Shown here: in pieces, positions 53,174 to 62,102 of the stretch
How the letters are laid out: each line of letters begins with the position of its first letter
Numbering within the stretch: position 1 is the first letter of the stretch
NCBI RefSeq assembly: GCF_934746965.1
Contig: NZ_CAKVFS010000005.1
Coordinates: 62,001-126,000, forward strand
Length of the DNA stretch: 64,000 nt
Direction: 5' to 3'
Source of the DNA: an uncultured Methanobrevibacter sp.
GTDB lineage: Archaea; Methanobacteriota; Methanobacteria; Methanobacteriales; Methanobacteriaceae
The notes under the pieces: model-generated
What the model was told of the DNA's origin: nothing
The model's database searches: none
Seen by the model: the letters and a program-made list of their open reading frames with translations, nothing else
Made by a program: the position numbers and the translations under genes

Positions 53174-55492
53174 TTATTCATCTTCAAATCTTCTTCTATC
53201 AATTAATTCTTGACGTTTTCCAGGATTCCATCCACCAGATGATGATTTTGCACGTCCTACTTGTTGAACATATCCTGTGATTCTATCATACCATTCAACA
53301 TCTTCAGTTTCTCCGCATGTTGGGCATTTATTGTTTAATCCTTTCATCAATGTTTTACAGTTAAGACAGAAACTTAAAGCTGAGCTGTATGCCCAGAAAC
53401 CAATATCTGATTTTTTAGCTATTTTATTAGTTAAACTCATTAATGAATCTGGATCAGAATATGATTCACCCATAAATGCATGGAAGATATGTCCACCAGG
53501 AGTTAAGCTGTGATATTGCTCTTCTATTTTTATTTTGTCAATAAGGGACACTTCCGTGTTTACTGGTACATGGGAAGAGTTAGTGTAATAATTAGCACTT
53601 CCATCACCTTGTACAATAGCTTGATCTCCAAATTGTTCTTTATCAAGGGTTGCAAATCTGTATGCTGTAGACTCTGCAGGAGTTTGAAGAACAGACCATC
53701 TAAGACCAGTTTCTTCTTTTAATTTTTCTGCTCTGTCGTTTATGTACTCAATACATTTAACACCAAATTTGTTTGAATCTGCATCGTCAATACCTGCACC
53801 AAATAATGATAATAACATTTCATTAAGACCAACAAAACCAAATGATAATGTTGAATTTTGGATTCTGTAGTAACTGTCTTCTCCAACTTTTTGTTTAAGG
53901 AATGGTAAAATATGGAAATCATTTAAACATTTTAATCCTTGTTCTCTTCTAAGCATTAATGTTTCTGTAGCTAAGTCCATATATTCATCTAAATATTCAA
54001 ATACTTGAGATTCGTCTTTAGATTGATATCCGATTCTTGGGAGGTTTAAAGTTACATATGCAAGATTTCCTGTTCTTAAACAATCTTGTTCCCAGTCACC
54101 AGTCCAATTATCTTGTAAACAAGTTCTACATCCCATATAGTTTGCCATTTTACCTCTGTAATCTGGTAACATGTTAATGAAGTAGGATGATCCGTATTTT
54201 GCAGATAATTCATGGACTAAGTGTAAGTCTTCATCATAGTCTCCTTTTAATGTTTCTTCACGAAGTGTGTAAATAGTATTTGGGAAAAGATGAGGTTTTC
54301 CTTCTTGGTCTCCTGCAAGTAATGTTTCGGTAAATGCTTTTTGTATTAATCTAGTTTCTTCTTCAAAGTCTCCATAAGTTCCAACTACTTGTCCTTTTGG
54401 ACCATATGCAGTTACATCTTCTAAGAATTTTGGAACTCCAAATTCTAAAACCATACTTGTAAATGGAACTTGAGAACCTCTAGCTGCGTAAGCCATGTTT
54501 AAATTATAAATAAGCATTTGAACAGATTGTTTGATTTCATCGTAGGTTCTACCTCTTGCAAATGGTGCTACAAATACATTCCATAAGGACATAGCTTGTC
54601 CGCCAGACATATTTTGTTGTGATGCAAGCATAATTTCTCCAGTATGGTTCATTAAGGTTTCCATATGATTTGGAGCACCTGCAACAGAAGTATGATCTCC
54701 AGTTCCATCTACTTTAAGTCCATATCTGATAAAGGTTCTTATGTCATGTTGCATACAGTTTAAAGGTCTTCCTGCGAAAAACTCTAAATCATGGATATGA
54801 ATATCTCCAGACATGTGTGCATCAGCTAGATTTGATGGTAACATTTGTAAAAGCGCATATTGTTTTAATGCTTCATCAGCTACATGTTTATGTATGCTTT
54901 CAGGGTTGTGAATCATATTTGCATTATCTCTGTTACCATTTTCGATTAATGATGTAATATTGTATACAGGAATACCTAAACGGGTATAACGGCTTCTTAA
55001 ATCTTCCAAACCATATTCAACAAGTTTGGTATTTACCATTTCCCTAATCATTGGTGCGGTTAAATAATCTACATTTAATTTTTTGAGTTCTTTCCAAACT
55101 TCTGTAGCTATTTCAAATGCAGTTTCTTGGGATGCTCCTGTTTCTTCAATTAAAGTATTTGCGATTTTAGATAAATCGAAAGTTTCAATTGTGTCTCTAG
55201 AAGTACGTACTTTTAATTGGGTATTTGCTAAATATTTATTAGCTATTTCACCATCAATATCTTCTAAACATTCATAAACTATTTTTTTAATTTCTTTAGT
55301 TTTAATTCCGTCGTAAAGTGAAGAAACAACTTGAGCTACAATTTTATCAGATTCAAAAAAAGGAGTTTCAACCATTACTAAGGATTTTAATAATTTTTCG
55401 TAGCTGAATCTTTCTTTGATACCATTATTTTTTTCAACATTGATTTTGTTGGAGTGTGCTAATTCTTTCATCATGTCTGAGTTTCTTTCCAT
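53174..55492 (-). CDS. nrdD: Anaerobic ribonucleoside-triphosphate reductase
   Basis: The oxygen-sensitive class III reductase that makes deoxynucleotides. An N-terminal ATP-cone (about 18-105) is followed by the large barrel; MQHDIRTFIRYGLKV, EQDCLRTGNLAYVTLNLPRIG and the C-terminal zinc site (CLNCK, CPTCGE) fit the family. The glycyl radical Gly is in RITGYV near 740. 772 residues, full length. No nrdG activase is next to it. AGGACAG stands before the ATG; upstream is the palindrome at 55550-55571. Confidence 0.95.
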   Translation of the reverse strand: MERNSDMMKELAHSNKINVEKNNGIKERFSYEKLLKSLVMVETPFFESDKIVAQVVSSLYDGIKTKEIKKIVYECLEDIDGEIANKYLANTQLKVRTSRDTIETFDLSKIANTLIEETGASQETAFEIATEVWKELKKLNVDYLTAPMIREMVNTKLVEYGLEDLRSRYTRLGIPVYNITSLIENGNRDNANMIHNPESIHKHVADEALKQYALLQMLPSNLADAHMSGDIHIHDLEFFAGRPLNCMQHDIRTFIRYGLKVDGTGDHTSVAGAPNHMETLMNHTGEIMLASQQNMSGGQAMSLWNVFVAPFARGRTYDEIKQSVQMLIYNLNMAYAARGSQVPFTSMVLEFGVPKFLEDVTAYGPKGQVVGTYGDFEEETRLIQKAFTETLLAGDQEGKPHLFPNTIYTLREETLKGDYDEDLHLVHELSAKYGSSYFINMLPDYRGKMANYMGCRTCLQDNWTGDWEQDCLRTGNLAYVTLNLPRIGYQSKDESQVFEYLDEYMDLATETLMLRREQGLKCLNDFHILPFLKQKVGEDSYYRIQNSTLSFGFVGLNEMLLSLFGAGIDDADSNKFGVKCIEYINDRAEKLKEETGLRWSVLQTPAESTAYRFATLDKEQFGDQAIVQGDGSANYYTNSSHVPVNTEVSLIDKIKIEEQYHSLTPGGHIFHAFMGESYSDPDSLMSLTNKIAKKSDIGFWAYSSALSFCLNCKTLMKGLNNKCPTCGETEDVEWYDRITGYVQQVGRAKSSSGGWNPGKRQELIDRRRFEDE

Positions 55493-55540
55493 TTTTTATA
55501 CTGTCCTATGAGTGAATTATTAATTATTATGTTCTTACTA

Positions 55541-55549
55541 GTATATAAT
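55541..55549 (-). promoter_or_regulatory. Probable TATA box of nrdD
   Basis: ATTATATAC on the minus strand lies about 50 bases before the nrdD start and directly touches the palindrome upstream, so the palindrome occupies the BRE position. Confidence 0.55.
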
Positions 55550-55571
55550 TTGTTCGTTCAAAGACGAACAA
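55550..55571. promoter_or_regulatory. Perfect inverted repeat at the nrdD promoter, MsvR-like operator
   Basis: TTGTTCGT-N6-ACGAACAA, perfect 8-base arms. The core TTCGT-N6-ACGAA equals the TTCGTA-N4-TACGAA form that I recall for MsvR boxes, apart from one base each side. Its place against the TATA box suggests it blocks transcription-factor binding. Confidence 0.6.
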
Positions 55572-55656
55572 CATCATTCTAGGTTGAACTTAATTATGAT
55601 TTTTTAAATATTAATATTAAATTGCAAGAGCAATTAAAAAGTATTTTTAATGTTCT

Positions 55657-58600
55657 TTAGAAGAAAACATCTAAAGAACTTTGTTTAGATTTATCACTTT
55701 CAAAAAGTGAATGAATTCCAAACTCTTGAATTTCTAAACGTTGTCTTAAATAGTGAGATACAGGATATCTATTTACTAAATCTTGTGATATTTCAAGGTA
55801 TTTAGTTACTGAACCTTTAGAAACTGAAAGTATTAAATTTCCGCCACATTTACATTTTCCAGTAAGTGGCATTCTTCTGTATTTTGAACCACATTTGGTA
55901 CATCTTACTTTTTGTTTAGAAAATGCTCTGGAGTTTCCCATAATATCTGGTAAAAAGTGAGATGATAATACTTTTTCTACCACTCCTCTTTGATCCACTG
56001 CCCTGATATTTTCAGCAAGAGATATTTGAGCTTCTACTTTTTCTCTCATTGAAGGTAATCTTTTATAAAGACATACTGTAGGTCCTGCATGGATACTTGA
56101 AGTATGGTGAGAAAACATTAATCCTTCATATTGTTGAGGAGTTCCTAAGTGCATTTCTACATTATCAATATATTCTAAAACTTCTGCAGGTTTTAACGGT
56201 TGATAAGTTTTTTCATAAAATTCAACAGGGAATCTATCAAAAATATCTAAATTGTGGGATTCATCATCTATTTCTTCAGGATCTATTCTTGAAGATAAAA
56301 CTAAAGGTGCATCCATACTTCCCCCTCTTGTATTTGGCAGATATGATTTTGAGAAATTAATTAATGCATCTAAAAGTAACATTACAGCATCTTCATCACT
56401 ATCACAATTTCTACGTTTAGCAGAGTGGAAGTAAGGATGTGCATAACAGCATAATGCTTTTGTGAATCCTACAATCCTACCTAATACTCCTGCAGATGTG
56501 TGGGGAGCAAGACCAGCTACTAAATGTCCAATTAAATCAGATTTTTCTTTAACATTATAGAATCTTTCCATTCCATAATATCTTTCAAGTTCGTCATCAA
56601 TAAAATTAGCTGTATTGATAAGATAATCTGCACAATTATTAGAAATAACTATGTCCTGAACTCTAAGTTCTATAATTTGATCTTCATTTTCAATTGGATT
56701 TCCATAACAATCTTTTGTATAACCCATTTCATGAAGTTTTTCAACAGAAACTCCAATTTCTTTAGGTATGAAATGAGTCAAGGGTAAATCAGTTGAATCA
56801 TGACGGATGGTACCATCTTTAAAAGTAAATACTTCGTTTTTAGATCTAAGTATTCCTTTTTCAAGAGGTTCAGGTAATTTAGATTCAGAAATCATACCTA
56901 CAACACCTTTCATTTCATCGACTTTTCTAACTTTTACATTATCTGATGCTTTTTTAAGCATTGCTGAAAGGTTTATGTTTTTCACACTGTGAGGACTAAT
57001 TTCTGTTGGAGCTCCACAATGTGGACAAATAGATTGGAATGAACTAATTTTACATTGGGTACATTTTCTTCTAGCTAAATCTACTTTAATATTTCCTCTT
57101 TTAGCTGCAGTAGCTACTAATCTTCTACTTCCACCATAGTTACCGATTGGGAATAATCCGTGAGGTGCAGGTCTCATTAATCTTTCTTTAGATTTTTCAG
57201 GTCTACCTACACGAGTGCCGATATATGCTGGGGCTTTATTTTTAATTTCAATAGGTGAAATTTTGTTTAAAGCATCTAATGTTTGTTTTTCAAGAGGAAT
57301 ATTATTTACTAATGTATTTATTAATGCATAGCTATGATCTTTATCTATTGTTATTTTATCATCATTTACAGTATGTGGAATTCCCATAACTTCCAATACT
57401 CTTTTTGTGTAGTCTAAATCAATAGTAAGTCCATTTTCTGGATCATAATTTGATTTATTTTTAAGTATCACATCAATTAATGAATTTAAATCATTTATAG
57501 TTACATCATTATAACAATAAGTGTATTTTGGATGTAATGGGATGTTATATTTTTTAGATAGTTCAAAAGCTTCACTGGCTGGAATATAATCATATTCTAA
57601 TCTATGTAAATCTAAATCATTATTTTCACTATCAAAATTGTCACTTTTTAGAAGTAATTCAATCCACCATTCTTCACACCAACCAGAAGGCATTAATGGT
57701 TGATTGTTTCTTAAAAATTCTCCAAATGCAACAAGCATATCTCCTAAAAATAAAATTTCAACTACTTGATTTTTAAGTTCTTTTGCTTGTTTTATTTTAT
57801 CTATTTTAACAACACTTCCATTCTTAAGTTTTACAATAGGTCCTTCTATAGAATCTACTGGTACAACACAGTTACCTTTTCCAGGATATTCAATTTTAAG
57901 TTGTGTTCCAACAGCTAAAAAATCAAGTAATGTCATAGTTGCTGGATGAACTCCCATTGTTGCAAGACCTGTGTTTCTAGATCTTCCATATCTTAAACGG
58001 AATCCTCCTTTTTCTGAAGGGTAACCTAAAACAGGTCTTCCACCAATAATATCTTGAATATATTTGGGTTCAGTAACTAAATCAGCACTGTCACTATCAT
58101 CTGATTTTTTATCATCAGTTTTAGGTTTTGAATATTCAGAAAGCCAACCCCAGCTATCTAATTTTAATTTTTTGGATATTTTTAAAATTTTTTTAGATTT
58201 CTGGATAACTCCCTCAACCATCGCTAAAAGTGCTCCACCTCTAATATTATTTGTTTCCACACGTTCTAAATCTCTATGGGATACTTCAACTTGGTCAGTT
58301 TGTTCTCCAGTAACTTCTACAGGTATGTGGTTAGCTGCAAATCTCACTTCTTCTGGTGTTGGGGAATATTGAAGGTTAGTAACTTCTGATTCGTAAAGTT
58401 CTACTTCTTCTACATAACGTTCAATTTCATCTTCAATTGGTTTGAAATCATCAATTCCAATAGCTTCTTTGATTTTATCTCCAAGTAGAACAGCTAATGC
58501 AGCAGCTGTTCCTCCTGCACTTCTAATAGGTCCTGCAAAGTAAACAGCAATATATTTTGTAGAATCAAAGTTCTGTTTAATTTTCACTTGTGAAATACCT

Positions 58601-58953
58601 TCTAGAGGTGCTGCTACTACTCCTTCTGTAAGAATAGCTAATGCAGTTCTAAGACCTTGATCGCATCTTTGTTCTTCATTATAATTTGCTTTTTCTTTGG
58701 TAAGTTCAAATTTTCCAGATGCAATTTCAGCAGCTATTTCAAAAGCTACTTCTTCCCTAGTCATATCTTGCTCTAATTCTTTGATACGTTTAGCAACACC
58801 TTCAGGACCAACAAGCCCTTCTACTCTTTCAGCTAAATCCTTTGCTAAAGGAACTTCACTTTTTGTTTCAACATCTAATCCTTTAGACCTAGCTTCATTA
58901 GCTATTTTGTATAATGCTTTAGTATCTGCTTCTAATCTGTCAAAATAGTCCAT
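55657..58953 (-). CDS. polC: DNA polymerase D large subunit (DP2)
   Basis: The catalytic subunit of the euryarchaeal replicative polymerase PolD, 1098 residues without an intein. Recognisable are AGPIRSAGGTAAALAVLLGD near 140, GRPEKSKERLM near 580, the zinc finger CTQCK and CPHCGAP near 625, the catalytic acidic motif RRNCDSDED near 847 (relatives have CDGDED), and the C-terminal zinc motif CTKCGSKYRR with CKCGG. I start at ATG 58953 with GGAGAT 4 bases upstream; ATG 58965 overlaps that site. The small subunit is not in the window. Confidence 0.94.
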   Translation of the reverse strand: MDYFDRLEADTKALYKIANEARSKGLDVETKSEVPLAKDLAERVEGLVGPEGVAKRIKELEQDMTREEVAFEIAAEIASGKFELTKEKANYNEEQRCDQGLRTALAILTEGVVAAPLEGISQVKIKQNFDSTKYIAVYFAGPIRSAGGTAAALAVLLGDKIKEAIGIDDFKPIEDEIERYVEEVELYESEVTNLQYSPTPEEVRFAANHIPVEVTGEQTDQVEVSHRDLERVETNNIRGGALLAMVEGVIQKSKKILKISKKLKLDSWGWLSEYSKPKTDDKKSDDSDSADLVTEPKYIQDIIGGRPVLGYPSEKGGFRLRYGRSRNTGLATMGVHPATMTLLDFLAVGTQLKIEYPGKGNCVVPVDSIEGPIVKLKNGSVVKIDKIKQAKELKNQVVEILFLGDMLVAFGEFLRNNQPLMPSGWCEEWWIELLLKSDNFDSENNDLDLHRLEYDYIPASEAFELSKKYNIPLHPKYTYCYNDVTINDLNSLIDVILKNKSNYDPENGLTIDLDYTKRVLEVMGIPHTVNDDKITIDKDHSYALINTLVNNIPLEKQTLDALNKISPIEIKNKAPAYIGTRVGRPEKSKERLMRPAPHGLFPIGNYGGSRRLVATAAKRGNIKVDLARRKCTQCKISSFQSICPHCGAPTEISPHSVKNINLSAMLKKASDNVKVRKVDEMKGVVGMISESKLPEPLEKGILRSKNEVFTFKDGTIRHDSTDLPLTHFIPKEIGVSVEKLHEMGYTKDCYGNPIENEDQIIELRVQDIVISNNCADYLINTANFIDDELERYYGMERFYNVKEKSDLIGHLVAGLAPHTSAGVLGRIVGFTKALCCYAHPYFHSAKRRNCDSDEDAVMLLLDALINFSKSYLPNTRGGSMDAPLVLSSRIDPEEIDDESHNLDIFDRFPVEFYEKTYQPLKPAEVLEYIDNVEMHLGTPQQYEGLMFSHHTSSIHAGPTVCLYKRLPSMREKVEAQISLAENIRAVDQRGVVEKVLSSHFLPDIMGNSRAFSKQKVRCTKCGSKYRRMPLTGKCKCGGNLILSVSKGSVTKYLEISQDLVNRYPVSHYLRQRLEIQEFGIHSLFESDKSKQSSLDVFF

Positions 58954-59155
58954 GTTTATCTCCATGTTTTTTAAAAAATTCGTTATTATATTTTATGTTT
59001 TGCTACTTATTTATAATTATTAGGTTATATATACAAAATTTTTAATGTGTACTTGATAAAGATTTAAATAATTTAAGTATAATATATTTATTTTTGTATA
59101 TCTGTAGTTGAACGTAATTTTAAAAAAAGATTGTTATTGCTATTATGGTGATATA

Positions 59156-59914
59156 GTGTCTGAAGAAAACGTAACTGATATTGAAACACAATTGAAAGAA
59201 AAAGATCAAAAGTTAGACAATCAGTCTAGTGAACTTAATTATTTAACCAATGAAATTATTCCTAATCTTAAAAAAGAAAATGCTGAATTGAAGAAAATTA
59301 AAAAAGAATTAAGTGAAGCATTAGAAAATAGTACTAGGAAATATTATGAACAATTAGATATTAATGCAGATTTAAGTGAAAAATTAACTAAAATTGGTGC
59401 TGATGATGCAATTAATAAAGTAAGGGCTGAAAAACTTGAATCTGAAATTGAAGATATTAAAAAGGATGCAGAGGCTAAAGTTTCAGAGTTTAAAGCTAAG
59501 CTTGATGAAGTTAGTGCTGATAAAATTGAAGATATTAAAGCTGAAAATCAAAAATTACATTCTCAATTAACTGAAAAAGTTTCTGAATTAGGAAAACTTA
59601 AAGAACAAGTACCTGATCTTAAATCTGAAATTGATAATTTAAGAAAACAAGTTATTGAAATGGGTAATTATAAAGAAGAAGTTGATGCTAAAGTTAAAGG
59701 GGAATTAAATAAACTCAATGAAGAAATTAAATCACTTACGGCTGAATTGAAAGGAAAACAAAGTAGTTACGATAAATTACACAATGATTCACAAAAAACA
59801 ATTGATGATTTAAAAGGACAAGTGTCCAAACTTAAAAAAACTTTAGAAAAACAAGCTAACAGAGGATTTTTAGACAGACTTTCTAATAAACAAGTTTCTC
59901 TTGATGATGATTAA
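59156..59914 (+). CDS. Unidentified coiled-coil protein
   Basis: A charged helical protein of about 252 residues, almost all coiled coil, with heptad-like Leu spacing through ETQLKEKDQKLDNQ, AELKKIKKELSEALEN and KLNEEIKSLTAELKG. It has no membrane segment and no enzyme motif. I use GTG 59156, just after GGTGAT at 59147-59152; an upstream TTG at 59108 would add 16 residues with an odd Cys/Tyr pattern and no site. It is divergent from the polymerase gene. A structural or chromosome-linked role is possible, but nothing in the sequence proves it. Confidence 0.72.
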   Translation: MSEENVTDIETQLKEKDQKLDNQSSELNYLTNEIIPNLKKENAELKKIKKELSEALENSTRKYYEQLDINADLSEKLTKIGADDAINKVRAEKLESEIEDIKKDAEAKVSEFKAKLDEVSADKIEDIKAENQKLHSQLTEKVSELGKLKEQVPDLKSEIDNLRKQVIEMGNYKEEVDAKVKGELNKLNEEIKSLTAELKGKQSSYDKLHNDSQKTIDDLKGQVSKLKKTLEKQANRGFLDRLSNKQVSLDDD

Positions 59915-59931
59915 ATTCATCATCTTTTTTT
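59903..59931 (+). terminator. Terminator hairpin at the end of the coiled-coil gene
   Basis: GATGATGA-TTAAAT-TCATCATC, a perfect 8-bp stem, includes the coiled-coil stop codon and runs into seven T. It ends 3 bases before the cytosine deaminase start. Confidence 0.65.
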
Positions 59932-59934
59932 ATT

Positions 59935-60408
59935 ATGAATAATGATACTTATTTTATAAATGAAGCTTTAAAAGAAGCTAAGAAATCTTTAGCTGAAGGG
60001 GGCATCCCAATTGGGGCTGTTTTAGTTAAAGATGATGAAATTATTTCTCGTGGTCATAATAGGTTAATTCAAAATAGGTCTGTAATTTTCCATGCAGAGA
60101 TAGATGCTATTGAAAATGCAGGTCGTTTAAATCACGATGACTATATTAAATGCACTTTATATTCAACTCTTTCTCCATGTTCCATGTGTTCTGGAGCTAT
60201 TGTATTATATAATATTCCAAAAGTTGTAATTGGTGAGAATAATACATTGATGGGTGCTGAAAACTTTTTAAAAAAGAATGGTGTAGAAGTAGTTGTATTA
60301 AATAATACTGATTGTAAAAATTTATTTGAAAAATATGTAAAAGAAAACCCTAAATCTTGGATAAATGAATTATCCAAAGTAGGGAATTCTACTGAAGTTG
60401 ATGATTAA
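59935..60408 (+). CDS. Cytosine deaminase, Fcy1-like
   Basis: A zinc-dependent deaminase of 157 residues. The zinc and proton-transfer motifs are HAE (53-55) and PCSMC (81-85). Past these it resembles yeast cytosine deaminase more than bacterial TadA: HAEIDAIENAGRL, STLSPCSMCSGAIVLYNIP and PKSWINEL align with HGEISTLENCGRL, TTLSPCDMCTGAIIMYGIP and PQDWFEDI. Trp142 matches Trp152 of the yeast active-site lid, and length agrees with its 158. It should convert cytosine to uracil in salvage; guanine or tRNA deamination is less likely. No ribosome site precedes the ATG. Its 3' end overlaps the convergent lysS by 4 bases. Confidence 0.8.
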   Translation: MNNDTYFINEALKEAKKSLAEGGIPIGAVLVKDDEIISRGHNRLIQNRSVIFHAEIDAIENAGRLNHDDYIKCTLYSTLSPCSMCSGAIVLYNIPKVVIGENNTLMGAENFLKKNGVEVVVLNNTDCKNLFEKYVKENPKSWINELSKVGNSTEVDD

Positions 60409-61988
60409 GCTTCTTGTCTTAATCTTTTAACAACAAAATCTTTATCAAGAGATAATAAAAATGATGCTGCTCTTGGCCCTTGTTTTTGACCTAAAACCAT
60501 TTTATAAATAGCTTGGAATCCTTTTTGAGGTTTTAAGCCTTGACCTTCAAGAATTTCGTACATTGCATCATGTAAATCTTCTGCTTTGTTAAATTCTGTT
60601 GATTCCATTAGATTAGCTAAATCATTTAAGAATTGTGTTTGTTCGTCGGTTAATGGCAATTTTGGAACACTTTTTTCTTGAACTTGGAATTTTACAAATT
60701 TAGGAGCATAAGTGTCTAACCAGTTAACAACATTATCCACACGTTCTTGGAATTGTTTTAATTCAATTTCATTTAAATCTTTGAATTCTTTGTTTTCAAA
60801 GCTTTTAGTTAGTTGGGAATTATTTTTAAGAATTGTAAATATTTTTTCTAAGTTATTTCCAGCTATTTGATAAGCATTAACTAAGAATCTATAAGGAGGT
60901 CTAAATGGGAGTGGACTATTTTCATTTATTTGAGCTATTTCATAGATTTTTCTGAATTTTTTACCTTCTTTTTCAGATGGTGCTTCCTCTTCATTGTAGA
61001 ATACTTTTTCTACTTTATCAAATTGATCCATGAAGTCTAAGAAAGACATTTTAGGTGAAAAATCTTTAGCTTTCATAGGTTTACTTCTAAATAAGTAATA
61101 ATTAAGACTTTCTGCAGGTCCGATAGCTAACCATTGTTCTGGTGTGAAAAATACTCCATGAGATTTACTCATTGCTTCTCCATCTAATGTAATCCATTCA
61201 TATGGGACAGGATATGGTGCTTCATAGTCAAATATTTCTTTTGAAATGATACTACTTACATCATATGAACCTCCACTAGCCGCATGGTCTTTTCCAAATG
61301 GTTCACAAGTAACATTGAATATTTTCCATCTTGCTGCCCATTCTACTCTCCAGGTAAGTTTACCATTTCCAGATTTAATGTCCATTTCACCTTCGTGACC
61401 ACAATCACATCTGTATTTTATGATATCTCCATCAAAATCGTATGCATAAGTAGTATTTACTCTACCACATTCTTCACAAATAGGATTATATGGTAACCAA
61501 TCATCAGCTAATGGTTCTCTTCTGTATTGGTTGAATATTTCTTTGATTCTGTCTACATTTTCTAATGCAGTTCTTATGTAATCGTTGTAAACTCCACTGT
61601 TATACATTTCAAATCCTGATTTGTGCTCTATTTCAATACCATATGCATCCATAACTCCTAAAAATGGTTTTTCAAAGTGTTCTACAAAATTATCACAGCA
61701 TCCGTCCGGACATGGTATTGTTGAGTAAGGCATTCCAATGTATTTATCATAGTTTTCAGGTAATGGGTATGGAACTTTTCTAAGTGGGTCATGGTCATCT
61801 GCAATCCATATTGTTTGAGCTTCTTTTCCTAATTCACGTAATTTTTTCCCGATTGCATTAGCTATAAATACATCACAAGAATTTCCAATATGTATAGAAC
61901 CAGATATGGATGTTCCACTTGCTATTACATGTTTATCAGTATCTCTTTTGCTTAATTCCTCAGCTATATTTTCAATCCAATGTTTCAT
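60405..61988 (-). CDS. lysS: Lysyl-tRNA synthetase, class I
   Basis: The class I enzyme found in most euryarchaea in place of the class II form. 527 residues with SGSIHIGNSCDVF as the HIGH region near 31, ADDHDPLRKVPYPL near 63, Cys-rich zinc pieces (CPDGCC, CEECGR, CDCGHEG) and AMSKSHG as KMSKS near 271. GGTGAT lies before the ATG. It follows thiC on the same strand after 114 bases. Confidence 0.95.
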   Translation of the reverse strand: MKHWIENIAEELSKRDTDKHVIASGTSISGSIHIGNSCDVFIANAIGKKLRELGKEAQTIWIADDHDPLRKVPYPLPENYDKYIGMPYSTIPCPDGCCDNFVEHFEKPFLGVMDAYGIEIEHKSGFEMYNSGVYNDYIRTALENVDRIKEIFNQYRREPLADDWLPYNPICEECGRVNTTYAYDFDGDIIKYRCDCGHEGEMDIKSGNGKLTWRVEWAARWKIFNVTCEPFGKDHAASGGSYDVSSIISKEIFDYEAPYPVPYEWITLDGEAMSKSHGVFFTPEQWLAIGPAESLNYYLFRSKPMKAKDFSPKMSFLDFMDQFDKVEKVFYNEEEAPSEKEGKKFRKIYEIAQINENSPLPFRPPYRFLVNAYQIAGNNLEKIFTILKNNSQLTKSFENKEFKDLNEIELKQFQERVDNVVNWLDTYAPKFVKFQVQEKSVPKLPLTDEQTQFLNDLANLMESTEFNKAEDLHDAMYEILEGQGLKPQKGFQAIYKMVLGQKQGPRAASFLLSLDKDFVVKRLRQEA

Positions 61989-62102
61989 TAAATCACCGAT
62001 AATTTATAATCATAAAAAATAAGTTATACAATTAATATTTCTTGTTATTAATATAAAAAGATTGTTTTAAAAAAAGAGAAAAAAGAAAAATAGATTTTAA
62101 AT

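Noticed and set aside
55657..58953. Intein in polymerase D large subunit
   Set aside because: The length is the normal 1100 residues and there is no splice-type Cys/His-Asn block.
59935..60408. Calling the deaminase TadA (tRNA adenosine deaminase)
   Set aside because: The residues after the zinc motifs, the C-terminal Trp and the length fit yeast-type cytosine deaminase better.
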